Assembly: GCA_032358165.1 (NCBI GenBank)
Contig: JAALGY010000017.1
Location: forward strand, 2,914,001-2,978,000
Direction of reading: 5' to 3'
Length of the DNA: 64,000 nt
Source of the DNA: Diplosphaera chodatii
Taxonomy: Eukaryota; Chlorophyta; Trebouxiophyceae; Prasiolales; Stichococcaceae
Shown piece by piece: positions 23,301 to 35,400 of this stretch. Numbering within the stretch: position 1 is the stretch's first letter; every line of letters begins with the position of its first letter. The translations under genes and the position numbers were made by a program. Under the pieces are notes generated by a model. That model searched no databases. It saw only the letters and a list, made by a program, of their open reading frames with translations, and was not told the DNA's origin.

Positions 23301-26300
23301 CAAGCTGACAGTAGACCAGAGCAGAGGTAGGAAGGTGTTGCAGCACCTCGCCGTGCAGGTTGATGGTGAGGTAGTTGCTGGTGCGCGCCGTGAGCTTGAA
23401 GCCCAGCCGGGCGGCGCCCTCCACCAGGGCCACCTCATCCGGGGACGGACCCTGCGCAGATGCAGGGTCTGCGTTTTGCAAGGCTAAGGCTCTGTCGTAA
23501 TGTGCCGCCTGCAATTGCGGGTGTTTGGCACAGCTCGTGCTTAGGTCAAATCCGGAAAGAACCAGACCAGATCCCCAGCAAGCACGCCAGCGGTGCAAGA
23601 GCGGACAGCGATTGGTGACAGAGGTTACAACAGTCCGTTGCCCACCTGGTAGATGTACTCGCCGTCGGAGCCCCGCTCCACGATGAGCGTGTTGCAGATG
23701 CAGACGTTGGTCCAGAAGGCGCGCTGGCGGGCGCTCAGGCCGCCGCCGCCGGCGCCGCCGCCCTTTTCCCGTGCCGCCGCCCCCAGCCGCCCGTCCCACG
23801 CCTCCAGCGCGTTCATGCCGCTGCCCAGCTCCTCATGATCTTCCAGCCTAGGTTGTCAGGGTTCAGGGCCGGGTCAAGTCGTGGCACTGAGCACCCCTTG
23901 CAATTCTGAGCATGCAGAAGACGGTACAGCAAGAAAGCATCCCACTCGATCTAAGAGCACATCAGTACACAGCCCTCTGCTGGCCATGCACCGTGTCAAC
24001 AAGGTAGACCACACAAGGAAGATGTTTGATGGTAGTGAGCCTGACCTGAAGTCGGCGTGGCCGTAGGAGGTGCCCTCGATGGCAATCTGCCGCAGCTGCA
24101 TCTCGTTGCTCGTCAGCGTGCCCGTCTTGTCGGAGAAGACGTACGTCACCTACAGGCCGGGTAAACTGAGCACGGCTTGCCACGAAACAGCCACGACAGC
24201 CACGACACAGTATGAACGATGAGACTCCTCCGCCTTCGTATGAATGCGTCATGCTAGCCCTCAAGATCCGTATGTTCTGCTTAGCTACGGTCAATTTCAC
24301 AGACCAGGGTGCAGTGATGCTGAAGGTTTGTTGCGCACCTTGCCCAGGTCCTCATTCAGGTTGGTGTTGCGCGCCTTGGCATGCTGCCCTTGCGCGTCCA
24401 CCATCTCGGGGTCCTTGTTCACGAACACGAAGCCCTGGATTGTGGAATCCGAGTGTCAGCCATCGATCCGCCCGTGTTCTCTACACCAGAGGTTCAACAG
24501 GTCCTGACCACATGCACTCTGGAGCCAGCAGCCCAGCTGCGCTCAACAACCTCAAAACCTGCCCACCGTATGCTACTGCCGGTGATATGCAATGTGCGCT
24601 GTGCAAGTGGCGCTCGCCTGCCAGAACTTGACAATCTCCATGGTGACGAACAGCGAGATGGGGACCAGGTAGGAGTACAGGATCCAGTACGTGACCAGGT
24701 TGATGAAGAACTGCGCCGCGTCGCTGGTGTAGTTGCCCTGCAGCAGCCAAGTGAGCCACAAATCATGCAGAACCTCCCGATCCTTGGCAAATGCAGCACA
24801 TCCATTTTCGGTGAAAGCCATTATGCTGTGCATGCTAGAGAGCTCTATAGCAGGCATGCAGCGCCAACAGATGAATGCATCAGGGCACGGTACGGTGACC
24901 CTGCTGTCCATCACTCAGCTGGTGGCTCTGAGTGCCAGTGCCGAGTGCCAGCGCCCCACACAACAAATAGCCACACACCTGTACATGTCAGTCTCCCTAC
25001 TTCTTCTGATATCAGTAAAGCCCACAACACCAAGCACGTGTGCCCACCTGGCCCTGGATGGTGAGCGCCAGGTGGTAGTGGTCCACGCCGTGGGCATTGC
25101 GCCACCACAGGCCCAGGCCGCCATGCAGCACGCACATCGCGATTTGCAGCAGGATGATGAGCACGATCTGGATGTTGAGGAAGTTGTCAAAAGAGCCTGC
25201 GCAGCAGGCGTCCGCCCATGTGTGACCCATGCTCCAGCATCCATGTGCTGACCAGATGGCCCATGCAAGCGACTCAGCAGTGAAACCTGCACTCTCGAGG
25301 GGTATACCAACCTAGACGCAGCCAATCAGCGCGGTGCCTGAAGCAGATCGTGGTACTGCAGGGCCACCATGTGGCAGCTCCAGACTCCCCGCGCACCGTA
25401 TTTGAGAGGCGTCTCAGCGGCGTTCTGCTGGATGCGCGTTTCTGAGCCGGTGTACACCACCAGCCCCAGGACATGGCCGCTGTTCTTGAGCGTGCACCCC
25501 CGCAGCAGCATCTCGTTCATGGTGACCGGCAGCGTGCGGGCCGGCGGCGCCCCCGGCCCTGTAGCAAAGCACACAGCACACGATGTGGTTAGGTGTGGAT
25601 GAACGATGCATGTGGATCAAGGACCAACAGTGGGACCCCATGCGCAAGGCCACCAGGCGGGCCTGCTACTGCACGTGATTCATGGCGCAACTGACCACTC
25701 TGCCAGCCCTGCACCAAAGCAGCATGGGCTCTGACCACCCCTAAACCCGCTGGCCGCTGCAAGCCCTAAGGCACAATGTGCAAGTTCGCACCTGCGGGCT
25801 CCATGTTGAAGCGGCCCTTGAACTTGTGCAGGTCCGCGTTGGGCACCTCGCACTGCAGCCGCCCCCGCACGCCCAGCCAGTCCGCGTCCGCCTGTGGGCC
25901 CTCCGCCCCAGTCGGCAGCGTGCTGTGGGTGTCAGAATGACAATGATCACCAAAGAAATAAGATGACATCGGACACGACAGCTCGATCGTGCGACTTGGA
26001 CGCTCCTCAGGTGTATACTCATCCACGCCGTGGTCAGCATCGGGTTTATGCCTCTTCCTGCAGCTGCTTCGTCCCCCGTAGCTACTCGACTGCCAGTAAT
26101 TTCGGGGCTCCAGCAGCCGTACTCTGAGGTGCAGCCACTGTCTCGAGGGCACCAGGGCCATCCCACACCACCGTCCTCAAGCCCCTTCTGTTACTGCCTT
26201 GTAAGAATGCCGCTGACGATGCTCACCTGCGGACTTTGAGGTTGGTCTCGCCGTCCAGGTTGGTGGTGCGGATGAAGCACACGTTGTCGGGCAGCGCGGA

Positions 26301-27692
26301 GCGCAGGCACAGCAGGTCCGCGGGGAACAGCTCCTCATCGTCAACCCGCACGATCTGCCCCACCTCCACCTTGCGCCAGATGGTGTCCACGAAGGACCCT
26401 GTAGGGTTTATGGTCCGACTTCACCACTCCCTTCTACCTTTCTGCTCACAACACCTGACTGTGCTGGCGCCAGCTCATGGCGGGGCGCAGTTGTGCCTGA
26501 CTGCAGGCTGCGCCATGGCATGGCTGGGTGTGCACAGGAGCTTGGACATGACTCAGTCGCCCTCACCGTCGGGCTGCATGACGTGGGTAACGGAGTTGTT
26601 GGTCTCCTTGTCCTCGGCGTGGCGCTTGAAGTCCTCATACACCGCCTTGATGCCGGCCACCAGCAGCACGAAAACCAGCGCTGCCGTAGAGCCGAAGCCG
26701 CTGTAGGGGCTGACGGTGCTCCACCACGCCAGGCACGCCTGCATACAAGCTTTACTTTCTGTTAGTCGTCCTTGAACCCAGTCTAGTGTGAGTGCAGTTA
26801 CCTGCTGGCTGACCTGCATAATGCTTCCCGAATCTGTACTGTGGTGTGGCAGGGTGCTGTCAGATACCATGGGCTTGCCTGCGGTGCAGCCACTGCAGAC
26901 ACACGCGGGGAGCAGCGGCAGCAGAGTGCAAGCAGCACCTGGATGAGGAAGTAGAGGTACGCGGCGCGGGAGAACATCTCGAACAGGAAGATGGGTGCGA
27001 AGGTGATGGGGTTGTACTTGGCCGTCTTGATGCCGTTGTGGCTGAAGCCGGGCGTGGGGTGCCCACCCTCCAGCAAAACGGTGCGGCTCTCCGACGGCAC
27101 CGCATCCTGCGGAACAGATGGATGTACATCGTGGGGTGCGATTCACTGCCGCGCATTGGGGAGCTAGCGGTCACCCCGTGGTGTTCAGATCGGTCCTGGT
27201 ATGCAGCCTGCCATCCACAGCGCCATGATGCGGCAGAACACGCCGTGTTTCAAGTGGCGCCGACACAAAGAAGTGTGGAGTGAGTCGGCTGTCCAGCTGT
27301 GGCTTCTGCACCAGCATGCAGCCGGAGTAGCAACCAGTTCAGCCGCCAGCTTAATCAGTGCAGGCGACAGCTGGAGGCCGCCGCACATGACACAGAGCAA
27401 TGCACGTAACATGCGGCAGCCGTGGAGCTGAAGCGGCACTGGCTAAGGCAGCGATGACTCATTCGAAGCATGACCGCTGAATTGTCACTGCTTGAAAGTG
27501 GCCATGCCGCTACAAACTCACTGCAGCCGGGACGTTGAGGTTGCGCTGGCTCTCGTTCAGCAGCGCCGCCCGGCGAATGGGGTCCACCGAGGCGCGGTGC
27601 GATCCAGGCTTTATGCCCTTCAGCAGCCGCTGCAGGCCCTTTCGCTTCTTGGGTGGCACCGATGGCCCGGGCCCCTGTGCCTCGCCCGCCAT
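17350..27692 (-). CDS. P4-type ATPase (phospholipid flippase, ALA/DRS2-like)
   Basis: Moves phospholipids to the cytosolic leaflet at the expense of ATP; P4-ATPases usually need a CDC50/LEM3 partner, which is not seen here. ATG at 27692 ([19 protein letters not shown]). In order: M1 ([20 protein letters not shown], about 27000), M2 ([19 protein letters not shown], about 26680), actuator motif DGETNLK (about 26250), M3 (about 25170), M4 with the P4 hallmark PISL ([16 protein letters not shown], about 24660), phosphorylation motif [11 protein letters not shown] (about 24130), nucleotide-binding [12 protein letters not shown] (about 23430) and FTKGADA (about 23040), [15 protein letters not shown] (about 21700), hinge [19 protein letters not shown] (about 20330), then M5-M10 (19890 to 18120). 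About 27 exons. The C-terminal exon is inferred from phase (stop near 17350) and is the least certain part. All catalytic motifs are intact. Confidence 0.92.
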
Positions 27693-27802
27693 CTCGCTAC
27701 TTGCTACGCCTTACGGGCCGGGTCTGATGCTCATCTGGCACCTGGAGATATTGACTACTATGTGATGAGATGTGCCAACCACACTCAACTTCGCGAAACT
27801 AA
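27693..27802. promoter_or_regulatory. Short bidirectional promoter interval
   Basis: Only 110 bases separate the flippase ATG (27692, -) from the ATG of the next gene (27803, +). If both starts are right, the two genes share a core promoter or have overlapping 5' leaders. No TATA box is obvious. Confidence 0.45.
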
Positions 27803-29223
27803 ATGCTGCAAACGGCAGAGTGGTTGGGTCTCGGCGGGCGGATCCGCTTGACAACAACGGTCTTGCACGCTTCAGATGCTTCACGGCTGATTGCAGCGCT
27901 TCAGATGATGCGGGCGGGTCGCACTGCGGGACCTCAAGATGTGCAGAGGACCGTGGGCTTGGTGCGTAGGTCATGGTCACATTATGTTAGCCATGGTTAG
28001 TCATCTGAGAATGCTGTTCTTCGCATTCTCGGTGTTTCCCACATGTGTTGTTTTTCTACAGGGCTGGTTTTGGTGACCAGGGTTGGTCCTGGCGTGGCCA
28101 GACTTTTGGCAACAGAAAACACCACATGCGCCAGGGAGGGCACAGCGGTTCTAGAGGAGTTCGCAGGCGCAGCTGCCAAGGTGAGCAAGGACCCTCAGGG
28201 CTCAGTAGGCTGTTCGGGGCGGGCGTGACGCTGGCAACGGCCAGGAATCCAACGGGTTAACTATCTCTTAGCGCGCGGGAAACGGCTCTGCGTGCCGGGC
28301 GAGCACCTGGGCTGCGGCAAGCAAACATTGCGTGTGCATCCTGCCCTTCCGCGTGCTTCTTGCCCGCCGTTACCGCGGCGCCAAAGGCACTTTATGTGCT
28401 TTCGAAATGCCCGCGACGAGGCCTGATTGCTGTGGCGTCGACGCATGTCTGCCCCTCTGCTGCCGTCACGGCCCATGCAGCAGGGTCTACTAGTCGTATG
28501 TACTGAGCTTGAGCCAACTATTCAGCTTGGGACAGCACAGCGGTGGAGCTTCCGGCGGCCCGTAAGCCGGGGAGGCGTGGTGCAGCTGGTGCAGGGCTGG
28601 CCTCGGGGCCCAGTTGTAAGCTGCTGTCCGTCGATGCGTACCACTGACTGATCCGGCGGCAGCTGCGGCGTCTACACCGCCCGCCTGGCTTGCACATTGG
28701 AGGCCTGGTGTGTGATTGCAGCTGGCCGACCGTCACTAGCAGCCCTGCGCCGGCTGGGGGCCTTGCTCGAGTGCCGTTTAGCTGTCCGTGACGCTGTCAT
28801 CCAGTACTTCTTCCTGTCGCTCTGGCTGTCGGCAAAGGCGGTGAGCGTACCGCAGTCAGTCTGACCTGATCAGCCACCAAATCGTGTCTGTATCTTCATC
28901 GTGGACGCTCTCAAGAGCACATCTGGCGGGTGAATGGAGCGATAGGGTCACGGGATCGTGTCACAGCGCTAGGAGCAGCGGGCGTCGCTGCAGGCTGCCA
29001 CACCTGCAGCGTAGCTTCAGCTGCGTCCCGCCGCTTGCCTGGTCCAGCCTGCATTGGGAAGGATTGGAAGGATAAGACCAGCTTCGGTGCTGCTGTGCTG
29101 CAGGTTGATTGAGCAGCACCACAACGCACACAACTGGGCGATCATAAGTCATCTGCGCAGCTAAAGGCATTCGCAGCCGAGAAAGCACAGCTGCCGGGAC
29201 GCCAGTGGGAGTTGCAGCCTTGA
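27803..29223 (+). CDS. Unrecognised protein of about 255 residues, seven exons
   Basis: Assembled from exons 27803-27965, 28062-28180, 28484-28615, 28703-28840, 28874-28929, 29010-29103 and 29161-29223. Each junction has GT-AG ends and matching phase (1, 0, 0, 0, 2, 0). Exon 4 uses a GAG acceptor; a better-looking acceptor at 28660 would break the phase, so this junction is the weakest. Peptides include WLGLGGRIRLTTTVLHASDA, TENTTCAREGTAVLEEFAG, LLVVCTELEPTIQLG, AVRDAVIQYFFLSLWLSAKA and the C-terminus LPGRQWELQP. Mixed hydrophobic and charged character, no clear membrane span or signal peptide, no domain I can name. It lies 110 bases from the flippase start and its stop is about 220 bases before the Tudor gene's ATG. 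Confidence 0.55.
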
Positions 29224-29441
29224 GCACAGCAGCTGCCCACTGAGGGAGCCACAGGCAGGCAGACACCAGCAGATTCAGCAGCAGCGACCACCTGGACGGC
29301 TTCACCACTGCTGCGGACCGCACGACAGCATGCTTGCCGGCGCTGCAGTGCCGGCGGCAGCTGAGCTGCCCTCTGCTGCATTGATCGCCACCATGTGGGC
29401 CGCCGCTGAGGCCGCCCGCATGCGCTGGCACATGTGCAGGC

Positions 29442-32400
29442 ATGTGCCCCAGCATCACGCACCTGCCTCGGTCGGGCACGCCGACAGTGCAGCCGGCCAG
29501 CGTGATCGCGATGCCGCCGGCGCGGGGCTCTGGCTTGGAGCGGCAACCTGCTGCTGTTGAGCTGGCGACCACACCTGTGACTCGAGCGGCGGCAGCCGCG
29601 AACGGCGGCAGCGCTGCGAGCAGCCCCGCTAGCAGCGTCAGCGCTGACGCCGCTGCCGACGGAGGCGCCAATGGCGCCGCCAATGGCCACACAAACGGGC
29701 ACAGCAACGGGCATGCTGACAGGCAGGGGGCCAGGAGACATTCGGCAGATCGGAAGGGGCCGCAGGGGCAGAAGCGAGCGGCCACCCCAGAGCAGCAGCA
29801 GCAGCCGCCACAGCCGCAGCCGCGGGCTGGCAGCAAGCGCAGCCGGCAGCAGCAGCCGCTGGAGCTGGTCGCGGGGCGCGAGGCGGTGGGCCGCCGGCTC
29901 AGCGTGTGGTGGCAGCGGCCCCAGGAGTGGGTGGAGGGGCGCCTCAAGGAATTCGATGCAGCCACAGGTGAGCAGCTGGCTTCAAATTTCAATGCATGAT
30001 ACACATCACTGAGATGGTTTATATGCTCCTGCAAGATGCACACGTAGATGCTGCGCATTTGTTCGATAGGCAGGTCAGCGTGGTGTGTCGCCTCTGCTGT
30101 CCAGGCGTGAGTGGAAGTGTTTCATATCAACGTTCGTGCCTTGCTGCCGCACAGCAGCTGCCTGTGCTTCTGCAGCGGCAGCCAACACGATGTGCTAATC
30201 CACATGATATCCCTGGACTGCAGGCAAGCACCGTGTGGTGTACGACGGGCAGCAGGGAAGCGGTGATGCGTGGCTAGCGCTGAGCAGCGCACGCTTCCAG
30301 TGGCTGTCGGAGCCGCGCCACGGGCAGGGGCCCAACCCCACCTTCGCCGCGCTGCCCGCCAAGGAGGAGCTGGTCGGCGCGCGCGTGAAGGTCTTCTGGC
30401 CCGGCATGGGCAGGTGGGGGATTCAACAGTTTTGCCAGCATAGCAGTGCACCTGAGGCTCCCCTGCCATGCAGTCTGGGACGTCTAGTCTCTGACCACCG
30501 GCCGTGCATCAGCGCTTTGGTTGCTCCCTATGCAGTGATCAGGGTCCAGAGCCCTTCTGTGGGCAGGAGTCACCCTCAAATGTCCTGCATCTGTTTTGCA
30601 CTGAACCGGTTGCCATGCTGCCACCTGCAGGTGGTACTTGGGCACGGTGAAGGGCTATGACGCCCGCACCAAGAAGCACAGGGTGGCCTACAAGGACGGC
30701 GACCTGAAGCTGGTCAACCTCCGGCACGAGGCGGTGCTGATCGCCGACGACTCGCCGGTCTCCCCCGTGTCCACAGCCAAGTCTCCAGCAGTAAATGGCA
30801 GGGCCGCCGGCACCCCCGGCAGCGGCACCCCTTGCAGCGGTGGCACCCCCGGCGGCGCCCCACCCAGCAGCGGCAGGGGCGGCGGCAGCAGGGGTGCCCC
30901 CCGCACGCCCGGCAGCAGCGGCAGAAAGGCGGCTGCGGCAGCGCCGAAGCAGCCCGCTAACCCTGCGGCGAAGGCTTCGGCGCCTGAGGCCGCTCCCGAG
31001 CCTGACAGCCCCGATAGCAGCAGCGGCAGGGACGGTGGCGACGGCAGCGGCAGCGGCTCTGACGACAGCCCGGCGCCTGTGCAGGCGCCGCGGCGGCAGC
31101 CCAACGCCGACCGCAGGCGGGACCGGCAGCAGCGGCGGGACTCTAGGGCCGGCCGCAGCAGCAGTGCAATAGTGAATCCGGCTGGCACAATTGGCATCTC
31201 AAAGGTCAGCGCCAGCGGCCCATTGAAGCCGCGGCCCGATACCAAGGCCGGCCGCGCTGCCAGACGGGCCACAGCCGGCAAGAGCGGCAAGGCCTCGGCA
31301 GCAGAAGACAGCAGTGAGCGTGGCTCAGAGCCGCCTGCAGATGCTGCGCCTGTCAATGGCAAGCGCAGCCGTGCTGATGATGATGGAACACTCAGCGGCA
31401 GCCCGCCGAAGATCGCGAGGGTTGAGACGCCACCTCAGCTGGCGCCTCAGTCACCTGTCGCGTCTGGAAAGCAGGCGACCGCAGCTCAGCAGCAGCAGCA
31501 GACGCAGCCGCAGCCGCAGCAACCGCAGCTGAGTGGCCTTCGCGACAGCAAGGCTGCTCCGCAGCAGCAGCTGCCTGTGACCTCTGCAGCTGGGACCATG
31601 GCCAGTGGCGTGGCCCTTGGCCCCATCGCAGCCTTCAGGGCGGTGCTCTCAGCTCCAACGGTGCCGTCTGCCACAGCAGCGCAGCCCAACAGCAGGCTGC
31701 AGCTGCCACGCAATGGGCACCTGCCGAGTGGCAAACCGCAGCCGCCGCAGAGCGGCAAGCCGCAGCTGCCACAGAGCGGGAAAGCGCAGCAACCACAGAA
31801 GCAGCCACAACAGCAGCAGGCGCTCCCAGCAGTGTGCATGCCGCCGCCGCCGGCAGTTGGTGCCGTCGGCTTCAGTCCGAAGGCCACCACTCTGCAGGTA
31901 TCCATCTGGGACTTTGCACTTGCGGAAGTGACGTGTCACAAACAAGATTGTGCGTGTTGATGCCCATGAATTCGCATCTGCAGACTGAATTGTCAGATGA
32001 AATGTACAGCAAGCTCTTTGATGTTCGTCAGCGTACAGCTGACATGCATCAAAATGGGACCGCCTGTGCATGCCGTCAACTCATTGGGCACGTCACAGTG
32101 TTGCAACACAGGGACTCAGCAGACTGTATGTACTGAACGTGTGTCGCGGTGTCCTCCGCAGGCCGCACTGGCCATGCCGCTGACCACCTCCCCAGCCAAG
32201 CCGCCAGCACAGGAGGCAGCCAGCCGCGGCGCCTACCAGGTGAGACCCAACTGCACACACACCGCATGCCGTGCAGCCAGTGCTGTAGTATGTTTACAGT
32301 TGTTATGTGCTGCACCTGAGCTATCATCCCGCGCTTTGTTTGCCTCACCTGCTGACTCTTAGGCATGTGATCATGTTGGTTGCAGGTGTGCCGCCCAGAG

Positions 32401-35400
32401 GATGACCCCCTGCGCATGGCAGCCAGCCTGCTGCGCGGCGGCCAGCGCTGGCAGCCGGCTCCCGCCCCTGCAGCCCTTGCAGCACCTCCGGTGCAGCAGC
32501 CGCAGCTGCCGGCGCCACCGCAGCCAAAGCAGCAGCCTCAGCCAGCGCTGCCCAGCACACAGCCCAAGCCTCAGCCGCCACCGCAGCCGCAGCCGCAGCA
32601 GATGCTGCAGGCTTCCACGCAGCAGCAGGCGCCAGTTGCCACTGCTGCAGGGCCTCCTGTGCAGCAGCCGCTGCTGCAGCAGCAGCCACAGCAGCAGCAG
32701 CTGCCGGCAGCTATTCCCACGCCGGCGCCGCGGCCACTGTCCCCAATCCGGGTGCGGCTGCCTGTGCCGGCGCAGCGGCCAGAGCCCGTGGGCGTGAGCC
32801 CCATGCTCCCGCCGCCTGAGCCGGTGAGCATCACATTGCATGTCACTATGGCTTGGCACCAGCAAGAGCAGTGCAACGCTGTTGTGAAGGCAGCGTATCA
32901 ATGCTTACCAGCAGCCGACGATGACTGGCATTTTGTCTGGTCGTCTGGTGAACCTCAGGAGCAAATCTCTATCAGTAGTGTGAGGCTGCATCTGCTTGTT
33001 ACAAGTATGCAGTCTGTGTGGCTTCTTGACAGTTTGGTCACCCATCATGCTTTGCAACCAGGCGCGGCGCAGCAAGCTGCCGGACCCCGGGACGCCGCTC
33101 GCGCAGCCGGGCAGCGCGGGCAGCCGGCCGCTGCGGGCGGCGCGGCTGGCGGCGGCGGTTGCGGGGGGCGTGAACCGGGGCGACGGGGCGCTGGCGGGGG
33201 CGCGCATCGCCGTGTACTGGCGCGAGGACGCGGCCTACTACAAGGTGCTGTTCGGCGCAGCATGTTGCCAGTGATCAGATGGGAGACGCCCTCATGCATG
33301 GGGCAGCAGCTGCTGAGTCTCACAGGCTGTAGATCAGCATCGACGCAGGCCGTGTACCAACCTGGAGACTGCATGAGTACCATCAGCTTTGCTTCTGCAC
33401 CTAGTAATTGCATGTGGTGACTCAGCCGCACTTATGTGTCATACACCATCGTCGGAAAAGGTGTATCCCCCCTGACACAGCTTGTTGCACCAGGAAGCTG
33501 CTCTCCTCAGCTGAGCCTCTCACCGAAACTCGTGTGCTGTCAAAACCAAGCATTGACTTGTACATGCGCTATGCTGGAGATGCCTGTCTGGCTCAGCATT
33601 TCGGAGGTACAGATGTAACGCTTGGTTTGATGGCGCACTGGTCCGGCCCAGCTCAGCATGAGCAGTCATCGTCATCAGGCAATACTAGTTCGCAGGGCAT
33701 GCTGGCGATGCTGTATGGGCTCTGCAGCCAGCAGCTGCCTTTGACCCGGTCTAATTTCACTGCTGTCCAGCAAGTGCCAGCGGCGTTTCTGAACGTAAGC
33801 GTAGCCCGCCCTGCCGCAGGGCACGCTGGTGGCGCTGGACGGGCACAACAAGCGCGCCAGGGTGTATTGCCGCTTACCAACAGATGGCGACGCATTTACA
33901 GTCACCTTATTCGCTGCAGGGCACGCTGGCGGCGCTGGACGGGTACCACAAGCGCGCCAGGGTGGCATACGACGACGGGGAGGAGGAGTGGCTGTCGCTG
34001 CCCCGCCATGCGTTCCGGTGGCTGTCGCCCCGCGGCCGCACCGCCGGCTGCTCCGAGCCCCTCAAGCGCGCACTGTGTGCGCTGGGCGCCCAGGGCATCA
34101 TAGAGGAGCAGCTGCAGCCGCCGGCAGATGGCGTGGGACCGCAGCAGCGGCTGCAGGACGGCATCCCCCCCGCCGGCCAGGCCGCCGTGGGCCAGCGCGT
34201 CGCGGTCTGGTGCCCCGGCAACGGCGAGTTCCACACGTGAGTGGCGCCCTGATCTGCCTCGGTGTTGCAAAGGGCTTTTGAAGCGTAGTTTGATCAAACA
34301 TCTGTTGAGGTGCACAGGCCTTCTGGCACCGTTCACATCAAGCTAGTGCACATGCCCGCCCGCCAAGGCACGCCTGCCCTGGGGTATCTCTGCTAGTCCC
34401 TTTCAACACCACTACGGTAGCGTTATGGTGTGGAAGAAGGCCCGGATGGAATACCGCAGACGAACTGATTGCAGCATAGTGTTGTAGATAATGTCCTGCA
34501 CTGTGCTTCTGGACTTTCGATTCTAAGCTGTCCTAGCTGCATCATTCCATTGTGGCGCAATGCGCTTGCAGGGCACATCGCAGGAGGCGTGCTGCTGCTG
34601 CTACGACCACAGCTCACGAGGCATTGCAACGGTGTGTTTCATGGTTGGGTCATCTGTTGCTGCAGGGGGGAGGTGCTGCAGTACGACCGGCACCGCGGGC
34701 AGCACCATGTGCTGTACGAGGACGGGGAGGACGAGGCGCTGCGGCTGGGCGGGGAGACCGTGCGCTGGCTGGGGCCCGCGTCCGAGGCCCCCTGCGCCGC
34801 GGGGCTGCCCGCAGGTGGGGAACCTGTGGCTGCCAATCACTTGTCATTGTTTAGCGTTGCAAGATCATCATAGGACCACAATCGTAATGGCGTACATCTA
34901 GCTGGCCGTCCCAGTCTGTGTGGATGCTTAGCAGATGCCTGTATGTCGACTACCTGTTGATCCAGCAGAGACAGCAATTTGTTTGCCGTGATGATGTAGG
35001 CTTTGTATCCTATTTGCAGGCAAGCCGGTGCCGCGGGGGCAGGCGGTGGTCGGCTGGCGCATCGGCGTGTGGTGGCCCCACGACCGCACCTTCTACATCG
35101 GCGACGTCACCTCCTACAACTCCGCCACCGGCAGGCACTCGGTGCTGTATGACGACGGCGAGCGGGAGGCGGTGCTGCTGGCGTCCGAGAAGCTCAAGTG
35201 GCTCCTGCCGCCCGAGGTGGGGCCCTCGGAGGAGGCGACGGCGGCGCGGCACCAGCAGAAGCGGCAGCCCCGCCGCCGCCACCTGGTCGAGTCCTCCGAC
35301 GAAGACGATGACGAGGAGTATCTGCCGCGTGGCCACAGCCGGCCGTCGTCGCAGCGGCAGCAGCAGCGGCAGCAGCACAGCCAGGGGCAGCAGCCCGAGG

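Noticed and set aside
20182..26410. AAACCCTA (telobox-like) octamers near 20182, 20753 and 26401 in flippase introns
   Set aside because: An 8-base word is expected by chance at this density and the sites are in introns; a link to the telobox Myb gene is not supported.
28961..30058. Minus-strand open frame of 365 codons
   Set aside because: It lies opposite the exons of two plus-strand genes that have phase-matched splicing; its Cys/Arg/Ala-rich sequence is the usual shadow of GC-rich coding DNA.
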